64,000 nt of DNA from Meconema thalassinum. Its lineage: Eukaryota > Arthropoda > Insecta > Orthoptera > Tettigoniidae. Every line of letters starts with the position of its first letter. Position 1 is the stretch's first letter. The DNA is taken from NCBI GenBank assembly GCA_946902985.2, contig OX336391.1:72827947-72891946 (forward strand), in the 5' to 3' direction. Positions 36,724-51,407 of this stretch are shown in pieces. The notes under the pieces are model-generated. The model was given only the letters and a program-made list of their open reading frames with translations, was not told the DNA's origin and did no database searches. A program made the position numbers and the translations under genes.

Positions 36724-39467
36724 CTACAAGTCCTGTCTACCCAATGTGTACTTCTCTACAAGTCCTGTCTAACCAATGTGTACGTCTCCGCAAGTCCTGT
36801 CTACCCAATGTGTACTTCTCTACAAGTCCTGTCTACCCTACGTGTACTTCTCTACAAGTCCTGTCTACACAATGTGTACTTCTCTACAAGTCCTGTCTAC
36901 CCTATGTGTACTTCTCTACAAGTCCTGTCTACCCAATGTGTACTTCTCTACTAGTCCTGTCTACCCAATGTGTACTTCTCTACAAGTCCTGTCTACCCAA
37001 TGTGTACTTCTCTACTATTCCTGTCTACCCTACGTGTACTCCTCTACAAGTCCTAACTACCCAATGTGTACTTCTCTACAAGTCCTGTCTACCCAATGTG
37101 TACTTCTCTACAAGTCCTGTCTACCCTACGTGTACTTCTGTACAAGTCCTGTCTACCCAATGTGTACTTCTCTACAAGTCCTGTCTACCCAATGTGTACT
37201 TCTCTACAAGTCCTGTCTACCCAATGTGTACTTCTCTACTAGTCCTGTCTACCCAATGTGTACGTCTCCACAAGTCCTGTCTACCAAATGTGTACTTCTC
37301 TACAAGTCCTGTCAACCCAATGTGTACTTCTCTACTAGTCCTGTCTACCCAATGTGAACTCCTCTACAAGTCCTGTCTACCCAATGTGTACTTCTCTACT
37401 AGTCCTGTCTACCCAATGTGTACTTCACTACAAGTCCTGTCTACCCAATGTGTACTTCTCTACTAGTCCTGTCTACCCTACGTGTACTTCTCTACAAGTC
37501 CTGTCTAACCAATGTGTACTTCTCTACTAGTCCTGTCTACCCAATGTGTACTTCTCTACAAGTCCTGTCTACCCAATGTGTACTTCCCTACAAGTCCTGT
37601 CTACCCAATGTGTACTTCTCTACAAGTCCTGTCTACCCTACGTGTACTTCACTACAAGTCCTCTCTACCCAATGTGTACTTCTCTACAAGTCCTGCCTAC
37701 CCAATCTGTACTTCTTTACAAGTACTGCCTACCCAAAGAGTTTTTCACTACATGTCTTGCCTATCCAATGTGTACTTCTCTACAATTCCTGCCTACCCAA
37801 TGTGTACTTCTCTACAAGTCCTGTCTACCCTACGTGTACTTCTCTACAAGTCCTGTCTACCCAATGTGTACGTCTCCAGAAGTCCTGCTTACCCAATGTG
37901 TACGTCTCCACAAGTCCTGTCTACCCAATGTGTACTTCTCTACTAGTCCTGTCTACCCAATGTGTACTTCTCTACAAGTCCTGTCTACCCAATGTGTACT
38001 TCTCTACAAGTCCTGTCTAACCAATGTGTACTTCTCTACTAGTCCTGTCTACCCAATGTGTACGTCTCCAGAAGTCCTGCTTACCCAATGTGTACGTCTC
38101 CACAAGTCCTGTCTACCCAATGTGTACTTCTCTACTAGTCCGGTCTACCCAATGTGTACTTCTCTACTAGTCCTGTCTACCCAATGTGTACTTCTCTACA
38201 AGTCCTGTCTACCCAATGTGTACGTCTCCAGAAGTCCTGCTTACCTAATGTGTACGTCTCCACAAGTCCTGTCTACCCAATGTGTACTTCTCTACTAGTC
38301 CGGTCTACCCAATGTGTACTTCTCTACTAGTCCTGTCTACCCAATGTGTACTTCCCTACAAGTCCTGTCTACCCAATTTGTACTTCTCTACAAGTCCTGT
38401 CTAACCAATGTGTACGTCTCCGCAAGTCCTGTCTACCCAATGTGTACTTCTCTACAAGTCCTGTCTACCCTACGTGTACTTCTCTACAAGTCCTGTCTAC
38501 CCAATGTGTACTTCTCTACAAGTCCTGTCTACCCTATGTGTACTTCTCTACTAGTCCTGTCTACCCAATGTGTACTTCTCTACTAGTCCTGTCTACCCAA
38601 TGTGTACTTCTCTACAAGTCCTGTCTACCCAATGTGTACTTCTCTACTAGTCCTGTCTACCCTACGTGTACTTCTCTACAAGTCCTGTCTACCCAATGTG
38701 TACTTCTCTACAAGTCCTGTCTACCCAATGTGTACTTCTCTACAAGTCTTGTCTACCCTACGTGTACTTCTCTACAAGTCCTGTCTACCCAATGTGTACT
38801 TCTCTACAAGTCCTGTCTACAGAATGTGTACTTCTCTACAAGTCCTGTCTACCCAATGTGTACTTCTCTACTAGTCCTGTCTACCCAATGTGTACGTCTC
38901 CACAAGTCCTGTCTACTCAATGTGTACTTCTCTCCAAGTCCTGTCAACCCAATGTGTACTTCTCTACAAGTCCTGTCTACCCAATGAGTACTCCTCTACA
39001 AGTCCTGTCTACCCAATGTGTACTTCTCTACTAGTCCTGTCTACCCAATGTGTACTTCACTACAAGTCCTGTCTACCCAATGTGTACTTCTCTACTAGTC
39101 CTGTCTACCCTACGTGTACTTCTCTACAAGTCCTGTCTAACCAATGTGTACTTCTCTACAAGTCCTGTCTACCCAATGTGTACTTCTTTACAAGTCCTGT
39201 CTACCCAATGTGTACTTCTCTACTAGTCCTGTCTACCCAATGTGTACTTCTCTACAAGTCCTGTCTACCCAATGTGTACGTCTCCAGAAGTCCTGCTTAC
39301 CCAATGTGTACGTCTCCACAAGTCCTGTCTACCCAATGTGTACTTCTCTACTAGTCCGGTCTACCCAATGTGTACTTCTCTACTAGTCCTGTCTACCCAA
39401 TGTGTACTTCTCTACAAGTCCTGTCTACCCAATGTGTACGTCTCCAGAAGTCCTGCTTACCAAATGT
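35725..39467 (+). repeat. 3743-bp tandem duplication G, copy 1
   Basis: The offset to copy 2 is 3743 bp (117 monomers, one of class J). Shared rare variants include GTGCACTTC (36172 and 39915), CTACTATTCC then GTACTCCTC (37017 and 40760), AAGTCCTAACTACCC (37050 and 40793), TACAGAATG (38819 and 42562) and TACTCAATG (38914 and 42657). No difference was seen where I compared. The diverged block is at 37694. Confidence 0.92.
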
Positions 39468-42400
39468 GTACGTCTCCACAAGTCCTGTCTACCCAATGTG
39501 TACTTCTCTACTAGTCCGGTCTACCCAATGTGTACTTCTCTACTAGTCCTGTCTACCCAATGTGTACTTCTCTACAAGTCCTGTCTACCCAATGTGTACT
39601 TCTCTACAAGTCCTGTCTAACCAATGTGTACGTCTCCACAAGTCCTGTCTACCCAATGTGTACTTCTCTACAAGTCCTGTCTACCCTACGTGTACTTCTC
39701 TACAAGTCCTGTCTACCCAATGTGTACTTCTCTACAAGTCCTGTCTACCCAATGTGTACTTCTCTACAAGTCCTGTCTACCCAATGTGTACTTCTCTACT
39801 AGTCCTGTCTACCCAATGTGTACTTCTCTACAAGTCCTGTCTACCCAATGTGTACTTCTCTACTAGTCCTGTCTACCCTACGTGTACTTTTCTACAAGTC
39901 CTGTCTACCCAATGTGCACTTCTCTACAAGTCCTGTCTACCCAATGTGTACTTCTCTACAAGTCCTGTCTACCCAATGTGTACTTCTCTACAAGTCCTGT
40001 CTACCCGACGTGTACTTCTCTACAAGTCCTGTCTACCCAATGTGTACTTCTCTACAAGTCCTGTCTACCCAATGTGTACTGCTCTACAAGTCCTGTCTAC
40101 CCAATGTGTACTTCTCTACTAGTCCTGTCTACCCAATGTGTACGTCTCCTAAGTCCTGTCTACCCAATGTGTACTTCTCTACAAGTCCTGTCTACGCAAT
40201 GTGTACGTCTCCAGAAGTCCTGCTTACCCAATGTGTACGTCTCCACAAGTCCTGTCTACCCAATGTGTACTTCTCTACTAGTCCTGTCTACCCAATGTGT
40301 ACTTCTCTACAAGTCCTGTCTACCCAATGTGTACTTCTCTACAAGTCCTGTCTAACCAATGTGTACGTCTCCACAAGTCCTGTCTACCCAATGTGTACTT
40401 CTCTACTAGTCCGGTCTACCCAATGTGTACTTCTCTACTAGTCCTGTCTACCCAATGTGTACTTCTCTACAAGTCCTGTCTACCCAATGTGTACTTCTCT
40501 ACAAGTCCTGTCTAACCAATGTGTACGTCTCCGCAAGTCCTGTCTACCCAATGTGTACTTCTCTACAAGTCCTGTCTACCCTACGTGTACTTCTCTACAA
40601 GTCCTGTCTACACAATGTGTACTTCTCTACAAGTCCTGTCTACCCTATGTGTACTTCTCTACAAGTCCTGTCTACCCAATGTGTACTTCTCTACTAGTCC
40701 TGTCTACCCAATGTGTACTTCTCTACAAGTCCTGTCTACCCAATGTGTACTTCTCTACTATTCCTGTCTACCCTACGTGTACTCCTCTACAAGTCCTAAC
40801 TACCCAATGTGTACTTCTCTACAAGTCCTGTCTACCCAATGTGTACTTCTCTACAAGTCCTGTCTACCCTACGTGTACTTCTGTACAAGTCCTGTCTACC
40901 CAATGTGTACTTCTCTACAAGTCCTGTCTACCCAATGTGTACTTCTCTACAAGTCCTGTCTACCCAATGTGTACTTCTCTACTAGTCCTGTCTACCCAAT
41001 GTGTACGTCTCCACAAGTCCTGTCTACCAAATGTGTACTTCTCTACAAGTCCTGTCAACCCAATGTGTACTTCTCTACTAGTCCTGTCTACCCAATGTGA
41101 ACTCCTCTACAAGTCCTGTCTACCCAATGTGTACTTCTCTACTAGTCCTGTCTACCCAATGTGTACTTCACTACAAGTCCTGTCTACCCAATGTGTACTT
41201 CTCTACTAGTCCTGTCTACCCTACGTGTACTTCTCTACAAGTCCTGTCTAACCAATGTGTACTTCTCTACTAGTCCTGTCTACCCAATGTGTACTTCTCT
41301 ACAAGTCCTGTCTACCCAATGTGTACTTCCCTACAAGTCCTGTCTACCCAATGTGTACTTCTCTACAAGTCCTGTCTACCCTACGTGTACTTCACTACAA
41401 GTCCTCTCTACCCAATGTGTACTTCTCTACAAGTCCTGCCTACCCAATCTGTACTTCTTTACAAGTACTGCCTACCCAAAGAGTTTTTCACTACATGTCT
41501 TGCCTATCCAATGTGTACTTCTCTACAATTCCTGCCTACCCAATGTGTACTTCTCTACAAGTCCTGTCTACCCTACGTGTACTTCTCTACAAGTCCTGTC
41601 TACCCAATGTGTACGTCTCCAGAAGTCCTGCTTACCCAATGTGTACGTCTCCACAAGTCCTGTCTACCCAATGTGTACTTCTCTACTAGTCCTGTCTACC
41701 CAATGTGTACTTCTCTACAAGTCCTGTCTACCCAATGTGTACTTCTCTACAAGTCCTGTCTAACCAATGTGTACTTCTCTACTAGTCCTGTCTACCCAAT
41801 GTGTACGTCTCCAGAAGTCCTGCTTACCCAATGTGTACGTCTCCACAAGTCCTGTCTACCCAATGTGTACTTCTCTACTAGTCCGGTCTACCCAATGTGT
41901 ACTTCTCTACTAGTCCTGTCTACCCAATGTGTACTTCTCTACAAGTCCTGTCTACCCAATGTGTACGTCTCCAGAAGTCCTGCTTACCTAATGTGTACGT
42001 CTCCACAAGTCCTGTCTACCCAATGTGTACTTCTCTACTAGTCCGGTCTACCCAATGTGTACTTCTCTACTAGTCCTGTCTACCCAATGTGTACTTCCCT
42101 ACAAGTCCTGTCTACCCAATTTGTACTTCTCTACAAGTCCTGTCTAACCAATGTGTACGTCTCCGCAAGTCCTGTCTACCCAATGTGTACTTCTCTACAA
42201 GTCCTGTCTACCCTACGTGTACTTCTCTACAAGTCCTGTCTACCCAATGTGTACTTCTCTACAAGTCCTGTCTACCCTATGTGTACTTCTCTACTAGTCC
42301 TGTCTACCCAATGTGTACTTCTCTACTAGTCCTGTCTACCCAATGTGTACTTCTCTACAAGTCCTGTCTACCCAATGTGTACTTCTCTACTAGTCCTGTC

Positions 42401-43210
42401 TACCCTACGTGTACTTCTCTACAAGTCCTGTCTACCCAATGTGTACTTCTCTACAAGTCCTGTCTACCCAATGTGTACTTCTCTACAAGTCTTGTCTACC
42501 CTACGTGTACTTCTCTACAAGTCCTGTCTACCCAATGTGTACTTCTCTACAAGTCCTGTCTACAGAATGTGTACTTCTCTACAAGTCCTGTCTACCCAAT
42601 GTGTACTTCTCTACTAGTCCTGTCTACCCAATGTGTACGTCTCCACAAGTCCTGTCTACTCAATGTGTACTTCTCTCCAAGTCCTGTCAACCCAATGTGT
42701 ACTTCTCTACAAGTCCTGTCTACCCAATGAGTACTCCTCTACAAGTCCTGTCTACCCAATGTGTACTTCTCTACTAGTCCTGTCTACCCAATGTGTACTT
42801 CACTACAAGTCCTGTCTACCCAATGTGTACTTCTCTACTAGTCCTGTCTACCCTACGTGTACTTCTCTACAAGTCCTGTCTAACCAATGTGTACTTCTCT
42901 ACAAGTCCTGTCTACCCAATGTGTACTTCTTTACAAGTCCTGTCTACCCAATGTGTACTTCTCTACTAGTCCTGTCTACCCAATGTGTACTTCTCTACAA
43001 GTCCTGTCTACCCAATGTGTACGTCTCCAGAAGTCCTGCTTACCCAATGTGTACGTCTCCACAAGTCCTGTCTACCCAATGTGTACTTCTCTACTAGTCC
43101 GGTCTACCCAATGTGTACTTCTCTACTAGTCCTGTCTACCCAATGTGTACTTCTCTACAAGTCCTGTCTACCCAATGTGTACGTCTCCAGAAGTCCTGCT
43201 TACCAAATGT
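39468..43210 (+). repeat. 3743-bp tandem duplication G, copy 2
   Basis: Direct repeat of copy 1, with homology running on to about 43650 before diverging (GTGCAC at 39915 against GTGTAC). A third start of the unit, 43273 onward, therefore exists but soon follows a different series. Confidence 0.92.
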
Positions 43211-44904
43211 GTACGTCTCCACAAGTCCTGTCTACCCAATGTGTACTTCTCTACTAGTCCGGTCTACCCAATGTGTACTTCTCTACTAGTCCTGTCTACC
43301 CAATGTGTACTTCTCTACAAGTCCTGTCTACCCAATGTGTACTTCTCTACAAGTCCTGTCTAACCAATGTGTACGTCTCCACAAGTCCTGTCTACCCAAT
43401 GTGTACTTCTCTACAAGTCCTGTCTACCCTACGTGTACTTCTCTACAAGTCCTGTCTACCCAATGTGTACTTCTCTACAAGTCCTGTCTACCCAATGTGT
43501 ACTTCTCTACAAGTCCTGTCTACCCAATGTGTACTTCTCTACTAGTCCTGTCTACCCAATGTGTACTTCTCTACAAGTCCTGTCTACCCAATGTGTACTT
43601 CTCTACTAGTCCTGTCTACCCTACGTGTACTTTTCTACAAGTCCTGTCTACCCAATGTGTACTTCTCTACAAGTCCTGTCTACCCAATGTGTACTTCTCT
43701 ACAAGTCCTGTCTACCCGACGTGTACTTCTCTACAAGTCCTGTCTACCCAATGTGTACTTCTCTACAAGTCCTGTCTACCCAATGTGTACTTCTCTACAA
43801 GTCCTGTCTACCCAATGTGTACTTCTCTACTAGTCCTGTCTACCCAATGTGTACGTCTCCTAAGTCCTGTCTACCCAATGTGTACTTCTCTACAAGTCCT
43901 GTCTACCCAATGTGTACGTCTCCAGAAGTCCTGCTTACCCAATGTGTACGTCTCCACAAGTCCTGTCTACCTAATGTGTACTTCTCTACTAGTCCTGTCT
44001 ACCCAATGTGTACTTCTCTACAAGTCCTGTCTACCCAATGTGTACTTCTCTACAAGTCCTGTCTAACCAATGTGTACGTCTCCACAAGTCCTGTCTACCC
44101 AATGTGTACTTCTCTACTAGTCCGGTCTACCCAATGTGTACTTCTCTACTAGTCCTGTCTACCCAATGTGTACTTCTCCAGAAGTCCTGCTTACCCAATG
44201 TGTACGTCTACACAAGTCCTGTCTACCCAATGTGTACTTCTCTACTAGTCCGGTCTACCCAATGTGTACTTCTCTACTAGTCCTGTCTACCCAATGTGTA
44301 CTTCTCTACAAGTCCTGTCTACCCAATGTGTACTTCTCTACAAGTCCTGTCTACCCAATGTGTACTTCTTTACAAGTCCTGTCTACCCAATGTGTACTTC
44401 TCTACTAGTCCTGTCTACCCAATGTGTACTTCTCTACAAGTCCTGTCTACCCAATGTGTACGTCTCCAGAAGTCCTGCTTACCCAATGTGTACGTCTCCA
44501 CAAGTCCTGTCTACCCAATGTGTACTTCTCTACTAGTCCGGTCTACCCAATGTGTACTTCTCTACTAGTCCTGTCTACCCAATGTGTACTTCTCTACAAG
44601 TCCTGTCTACCCAATGTGTACGTCTCCAGAAGTCCTGCTTACCCAATGTGTACGTCTCCACAAGTCCTGTCTACCCAATGTGTACTTCTCTACTAGTCCG
44701 GTCTACCCAATATGTACTTCTCTACTAGTCCTGTCTACCCAATGTGTACTTCTCTACAAGTCCTGTCTACCCAATGTGTACTTCTCTACAAGTCCTGTCT
44801 AACCAATGTGTACGTCTCCGCAAGTCCTGTCTACCCAATGTGTACTTCTCTACAAGTCCTGTCTACCCTACGTGTACTTCTCTACAAGTCCTGTCTACCC
44901 AATG
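42570..44904 (+). repeat. 2335-bp tandem duplication H, copy 1
   Basis: The offset to copy 2 is 2335 bp (73 monomers, one of class J at 43861 and 46196). One difference was noticed, A at 44210 (CGTCTACACAAG) against C at 46545. Both copies share TACCTAATG (43969 and 46304). Confidence 0.9.
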
Positions 44905-47238
44905 TGTACTTCTCTACAAGTCCTTTCTACCCAATGTGTACTTCTCTACTAGTCCTGTCTACCCAATGTGTACGTCTCCACAAGTCCTGTCTACTCAATG
45001 TGTACTTCTCTCCAAGTCCTGTCAACCCAATGTGTACTTCTCTACAAGTCCTGTCTACCCAATGAGTACTCCTCTACAAGTCCTGTCTACCCAATGTGTA
45101 CTTCTCTACTAGTCCTGTCTACCCAATGTGTACTTCACTACAAGTCCTGTCTACCCAATGTGTACTTCTCTACTAGTCCTGTCTACCCTACGTGTACTTC
45201 TCTACAAGTCCTGTCTAACCAATGTGTACTTCTCTACAAGTCCTGTCTACCCAATGTGTACTTCTTTACAAGTCCTGTCTACCCAATGTGTACTTCTCTA
45301 CTAGTCCTGTCTACCCAATGTGTACTTCTCTACAAGTCCTGTCTACCCAATGTGTACGTCTCCAGAAGTCCTGCTTACCCAATGTGTACGTCTCCACAAG
45401 TCCTGTCTACCCAATGTGTACTTCTCTACTAGTCCGGTCTACCCAATGTGTACTTCTCTACTAGTCCTGTCTACCCAATGTGTACTTCTCTACAAGTCCT
45501 GTCTACCCAATGTGTACGTCTCCAGAAGTCCTGCTTACCAAATGTGTACGTCTCCACAAGTCCTGTCTACCCAATGTGTACTTCTCTACTAGTCCGGTCT
45601 ACCCAATGTGTACTTCTCTACTAGTCCTGTCTACCCAATGTGTACTTCTCTACAAGTCCTGTCTACCCAATGTGTACTTCTCTACAAGTCCTGTCTAACC
45701 AATGTGTACGTCTCCACAAGTCCTGTCTACCCAATGTGTACTTCTCTACAAGTCCTGTCTACCCTACGTGTACTTCTCTACAAGTCCTGTCTACCCAATG
45801 TGTACTTCTCTACAAGTCCTGTCTACCCAATGTGTACTTCTCTACAAGTCCTGTCTACCCAATGTGTACTTCTCTACTAGTCCTGTCTACCCAATGTGTA
45901 CTTCTCTACAAGTCCTGTCTACCCAATGTGTACTTCTCTACTAGTCCTGTCTACCCTACGTGTACTTTTCTACAAGTCCTGTCTACCCAATGTGTACTTC
46001 TCTACAAGTCCTGTCTACCCAATGTGTACTTCTCTACAAGTCCTGTCTACCCGACGTGTACTTCTCTACAAGTCCTGTCTACCCAATGTGTACTTCTCTA
46101 CAAGTCCTGTCTACCCAATGTGTACTTCTCTACAAGTCCTGTCTACCCAATGTGTACTTCTCTACTAGTCCTGTCTACCCAATGTGTACGTCTCCTAAGT
46201 CCTGTCTACCCAATGTGTACTTCTCTACAAGTCCTGTCTACCCAATGTGTACGTCTCCAGAAGTCCTGCTTACCCAATGTGTACGTCTCCACAAGTCCTG
46301 TCTACCTAATGTGTACTTCTCTACTAGTCCTGTCTACCCAATGTGTACTTCTCTACAAGTCCTGTCTACCCAATGTGTACTTCTCTACAAGTCCTGTCTA
46401 ACCAATGTGTACGTCTCCACAAGTCCTGTCTACCCAATGTGTACTTCTCTACTAGTCCGGTCTACCCAATGTGTACTTCTCTACTAGTCCTGTCTACCCA
46501 ATGTGTACTTCTCCAGAAGTCCTGCTTACCCAATGTGTACGTCTCCACAAGTCCTGTCTACCCAATGTGTACTTCTCTACTAGTCCGGTCTACCCAATGT
46601 GTACTTCTCTACTAGTCCTGTCTACCCAATGTGTACTTCTCTACAAGTCCTGTCTACCCAATGTGTACTTCTCTACAAGTCCTGTCTACCCAATGTGTAC
46701 TTCTTTACAAGTCCTGTCTACCCAATGTGTACTTCTCTACTAGTCCTGTCTACCCAATGTGTACTTCTCTACAAGTCCTGTCTACCCAATGTGTACGTCT
46801 CCAGAAGTCCTGCTTACCCAATGTGTACGTCTCCACAAGTCCTGTCTACCCAATGTGTACTTCTCTACTAGTCCGGTCTACCCAATGTGTACTTCTCTAC
46901 TAGTCCTGTCTACCCAATGTGTACTTCTCTACAAGTCCTGTCTACCCAATGTGTACGTCTCCAGAAGTCCTGCTTACCCAATGTGTACGTCTCCACAAGT
47001 CCTGTCTACCCAATGTGTACTTCTCTACTAGTCCGGTCTACCCAATATGTACTTCTCTACTAGTCCTGTCTACCCAATGTGTACTTCTCTACAAGTCCTG
47101 TCTACCCAATGTGTACTTCTCTACAAGTCCTGTCTAACCAATGTGTACGTCTCCGCAAGTCCTGTCTACCCAATGTGTACTTCTCTACAAGTCCTGTCTA
47201 CCCTACGTGTACTTCTCTACAAGTCCTGTCTACCCAAT
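44905..47238 (+). repeat. 2335-bp tandem duplication H, copy 2
   Basis: The junction is marked by CCTTTCTACCC near 44924, seen again only in the superduplicate at 55098. Copy 2 ends near 47238, where GCGTAC replaces GTGTAC. Confidence 0.9.
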
Positions 47239-47994
47239 GCGTACTTCTCTACAAGTCCTGTCTACCCTATGTGTACTTCTCTACAAGTCCTGTCTACCCA
47301 ATGTGTACTTCTCTACTAGTCCTGTCTACCCAATGTGTACTTCTCTACAAGTCCTGTCTACCCAATGTGTACTTCTCTACTAGTCCTGTCTACCCAATGT
47401 GTACTTCCCTACAAGTCCTGTCTACCCAATGTGTACTTCTCTACAAGTCCTGTCTACCCTACGAGTACTTCACTACAAGTCCTCTCTACCCAATGTGTAC
47501 TTCTCTACAAGTCCTGCCTACCCAATCTGTACTTCTTTACAAGTACTGCCTACCCAAAGAGTTTTTCACTACATGTCTTGCCTATCCAATGTGTACTTCT
47601 CTACAAGTCCTGCCTACCCAATGTGTACTTCTCTACAAGTCCTGTCTACCCTACGTGTACTTCTCTACAAGTCCTGTCTACCCAATGTGTACGTCTCCAG
47701 AAGTCCTGCTTACCCAATGTGTACGTCTCCACAAGTCCTGTCTACCCAATGTGTACTTCTCTACTAGTCCTGTCTACCCAATGTGTAATTCTCTACAAGT
47801 CCTGTCTACCCAATGTGTACTTCTCTACAAGTCCTGTCTAACCAATGTGTACGTCTCCACAAGTCCTGTCTACCCAATGTGTACTTCTCTACTAGTCCGG
47901 TCTACCCAATGTGTACTTCTCTACTAGTCCTGTCTACCCAATGTGTACTTCTCCAGAAGTCCTGCTTACCCAATGTGTACGTCTCCACAAGTCC

Positions 47995-48250
47995 TGTCTA
48001 CCCAATGTGTACTTCTTTACAAGTACTGCCTACCCAAAGCGTTTTTCACTACATGTCTTGCCTATCCAAAGTGTACTTCTCTACAAGTCCTGCCTACCCA
48101 ATGTGTACTTCTCTACAAGTCCTGTCTACCCTACGTGTACTTCTCTACAAGTCCTGTCTACCCAATGTGTACTTCTTTACAAGTACTGCCTACCCAAAGC
48201 GTTTTTCACTACATGTCTTGCCTATCCAATGTGTACTTCTCTACTAGTCC
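47995..48250 (+). repeat. Twin diverged blocks, AAAGCG lineage
   Basis: Two hybrid three-monomer blocks start at 47995 and 48155, 160 bp (five monomers) apart. D2 carries AAAGCG, with a CpG, in place of AAAGAG or AAAGTG. The first D3 reads CCTATCCAAAGTG. The pair recurs at 58169/58329 and 62424/62584 and nowhere left of 47.9 kb. Confidence 0.9.
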
Positions 48251-49683
48251 TGTCTACCCAATGTGTACTTCTCCACAAGTCCTGTCTACCCAATGTGTAC
48301 TTCTCTACAAGTCCTGTCTAACCAATGTGTACGTCTCCACATGTCCTGTCTACCCAATGTGTACTTCTCTACTAGTCCGGTCTACCCAATGTGTACTTCT
48401 CTACTAGTCCAGTCTACCCAATGTGTACTTCTCCAGAAGTCCTGCTTACCCAATGTGTACGTCTCCACAAGTCCTCTCTACCCAATGTGTACTTCTCTAC
48501 TAGTCCGGTCTACCCAATGTGTACTTCTCTACTAGTCCTGTCTACCAAATGTGTACTTCTCTACAAGTCCTGTCTACCCAATGTGTACTTCTCTACAAGT
48601 CCTGTCTACCCAATGTGTACTTCTTTACAAGTCCTGTCTACCCAATGTGTACTTCTCTACTAGTCCTGTCTACATAATGTGTACTTCTCTACAAGTCCTG
48701 TCTACCCAATGTGTACGTCTCCAGAAGTCCTGCTTACCCAATGTGTACGTCTCCACAAGTCCTGTCTACCCAATGTGTACTTCTCTACTAGTCCGGTCTA
48801 CCCAATGTGTACTTCTCTACTAGTCCTGTCTAACCAATGTGTACTTCTCTACAAGTCCTGTCTACCCAATGTGTACGTCTCCAGAAGTCCTGCTTACCCA
48901 ATGTGTACGTCTCCACAAGTCCTGTCTACCCAATGTGTACTTCTCTACTAGTCCGGTCTACCCAATGTGTACTTCTCTACTAGTCCTGTATACCCAATGT
49001 GTACTTCTCTACAAGTCCTGTCTACCCAATGTGTACTTCTCTACAAGTCCTGTCTAACCAATGTGTACGTCTCCACAAGTCCTGTCTACCCAATGTGTAC
49101 TTCTCTACAAGTCCTGTCTACCCTACGTGTACTTCTCTACAAGTCCTGTCTACCCAATGTGTACTTCTCTACAAGTCCTGTCTACCCAATGTGTACTTCT
49201 TTACAAGTCCTGTCTACCCAATGTGTACTTCTCTACTAGTCCTGTCTACCCAATGTGTACTTCTCTACAAGTCCTGTCTACCCAATGTGTACTTCTCTAC
49301 AAGTCCTGTCTACCCAATGTGTACGTCTCCAGAAGTCCTGCTTACCCAATGTGTACGTCTCCACAAGTCCTGTCTACCCAATGTGTACTTCTCTACTAGT
49401 CCGGTCTACCCAATGTGTACTTCTCTACTAGTCCTGTCTACCCAATGTGTACTTCTCTACAAGTCCTGTCTACCCAATGTGTACTTCTCTACAAGTCCTG
49501 TCTAACCAATGTGTACGTCTCCGCAAGTCCTGTCTACCCAATGTGTACTTCTCTACAAGTCCTGTCTACCCTACGTGTACTTCTCTACAAGTCCTGTCTA
49601 CCCAATGTGTACTTCTCTACTAGTCCTGTCTACCCAATGTGTACTTCTCTACAAGTCCTGTCAACCCAATGTGTACTCCTCTA

Positions 49684-51407
49684 CAAGTCCTGTCTACCCA
49701 ATGTGAACTCCTCTACAAGTCCTGTCTACCCAATGTGTACTTCTCTACTAGTCCTGTCTACCCAATGTGTACTTCACTACAAGTCCTGTCTACCCAATGT
49801 GTACTTCTCTACTAGTCCTGTCTACCCTACGTGTACTTCTCTACAAGTCCTGTCTAACCAATGTGTACTTCTCTACTAGTCCTGTCTACCCAATGTGTAC
49901 TTCTCTACAAGTCCTGTCTACCCAATGTGTACTTCCCTACAAGTCCTGTCTACCCAATGTGTACTTCTCTACAAGTCCTGTCTACCCTACGTGTACTTCA
50001 CTACAAGTCCTCTCTACCCAATGTGTACTTCTCTACAAGTCCTGCCTACCCAATCTGTACTTCTTTACAAGTACTGCCTACCCAAAGAGTTTTTCACTAC
50101 ATGTCTTGCCTATCCAATGTGTACTTCTCTACAATTCCTGCCTACCCAATGTGTACTTCTCTACAAGTCCTGTCTACCCTACGTGTACTTCTCTACAAGT
50201 CCTGTCTACCCAATGTGTACGTCTCCAGAAGTCCTGCTTACCCAATGTGTACGTCTCCACAAGTCCTGTCTACCCAATGTGTACTTCTCTACTAGTCCTG
50301 TCTACCCAATGTGTACTTCTCTACAAGTCCTGTCTACCCAATGTGTACTTCTCTACAAGTCCTGTCTACCCAATGTGTACGTCTCCAGAAGTCCTGCTTA
50401 CCCAATGTGTACGTCTCCACAAGTCCTGTCTACCCAATGTGTACTTCTCTACTAGTCCGGTCTACCCAATGTGTACTTCTCTACTAGTCCTGTCTACCCA
50501 ATGTGTACTTCTCTACAAGTCCTGTCTACCCAATGTGTACTTCTCTACAAGTCCTGTCTAACCAATGTGTACGTCTCCACAAGTCCTGTCTACCCAATGT
50601 GTACTTCTCTACAAGTCCTGTCTACCCTACGTGTACTTCTCTACAAGTCCTGTCTACCCAATGTGTACTTCTCTACAAGTCCTGTCTACCCAATGTGTAC
50701 TTCTCTACAAGTCCTGTCTACCCAATGTGTACTTCTCTACTAGTCCTGTCTACCCAATGTGTACTTCTCTACAAGTCCTGTCTACCCAATGTGTACTTCT
50801 CTACTAGTCCTGTCTACCCTACGTGTACTTTTCTACAAGTCCTGTCTACCCAATGTGTACTTCTCTACAAGTCCTGTCTACCCAATGTGTACTTCTCTAC
50901 AAGTCCTGTCTACCCAATGTGTACTTCTCTACAAGTCCTGTCTACCCGACGTGTACTTCTCTACAAGTCCTGTCTACCCAATGTGTACTTCTCTACAAGT
51001 CCTGTCTACCCAATGTGTACTGCTCTACAAGTCCTGTCTACCCAATGTGTACTTCTCTACTAGTCCTGTCTACCCAATGTGTACGTCTCCTAAGTCCTGT
51101 CTACCCAATGTGTACTTCTCTACAAGTCCTGTCTACGCAATGTGTACGTCTCCAGAAGTCCTGCTTACCCAATGTGTACGTCTCCACAAGTCCTGTCTAC
51201 CCAATGTGTACTTCTCTACTAGTCCTGTCTACCCAATGTGTACTTCTCTACAAGTCCTGTCTACCCAATGTGTACTTCTCTACAAGTCCTGTCTAACCAA
51301 TGTGTACGTCTCCACAAGTCCTGTCTACCCAATGTGTACTTCTCTACTAGTCCGGTCTACCCAATGTGTACTTCTCTACTAGTCCTGTCTACCCAATGTG
51401 TACTTCT
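49684..51407 (+). repeat. Superduplicate of segment N
   Basis: Copy of 35000-36723. It keeps the rare TGTGAACTCC monomer (35020 and 49704) and the CTACAATTCC variant after the diverged block (near 35448 and 50132). It lies immediately left of the segment copied from 36.7-39.1 kb. Confidence 0.85.

Larger units (their letters stand above)
44604..49208 (+). repeat. Source segment I of the superduplication
   Basis: It matches 54778-59382 at an offset of 10174 bp (318 monomers, two short). Shared rare variants include CCTTTCTACCC (44924 and 55098), TACATAATG (48672 and 58846) and the twin CG-lineage diverged blocks (47995, 48155 and 58169, 58329). Private changes here include CCACATGTCC near 48351 and AGTCCAGTC near 48408. 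Confidence 0.88.
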
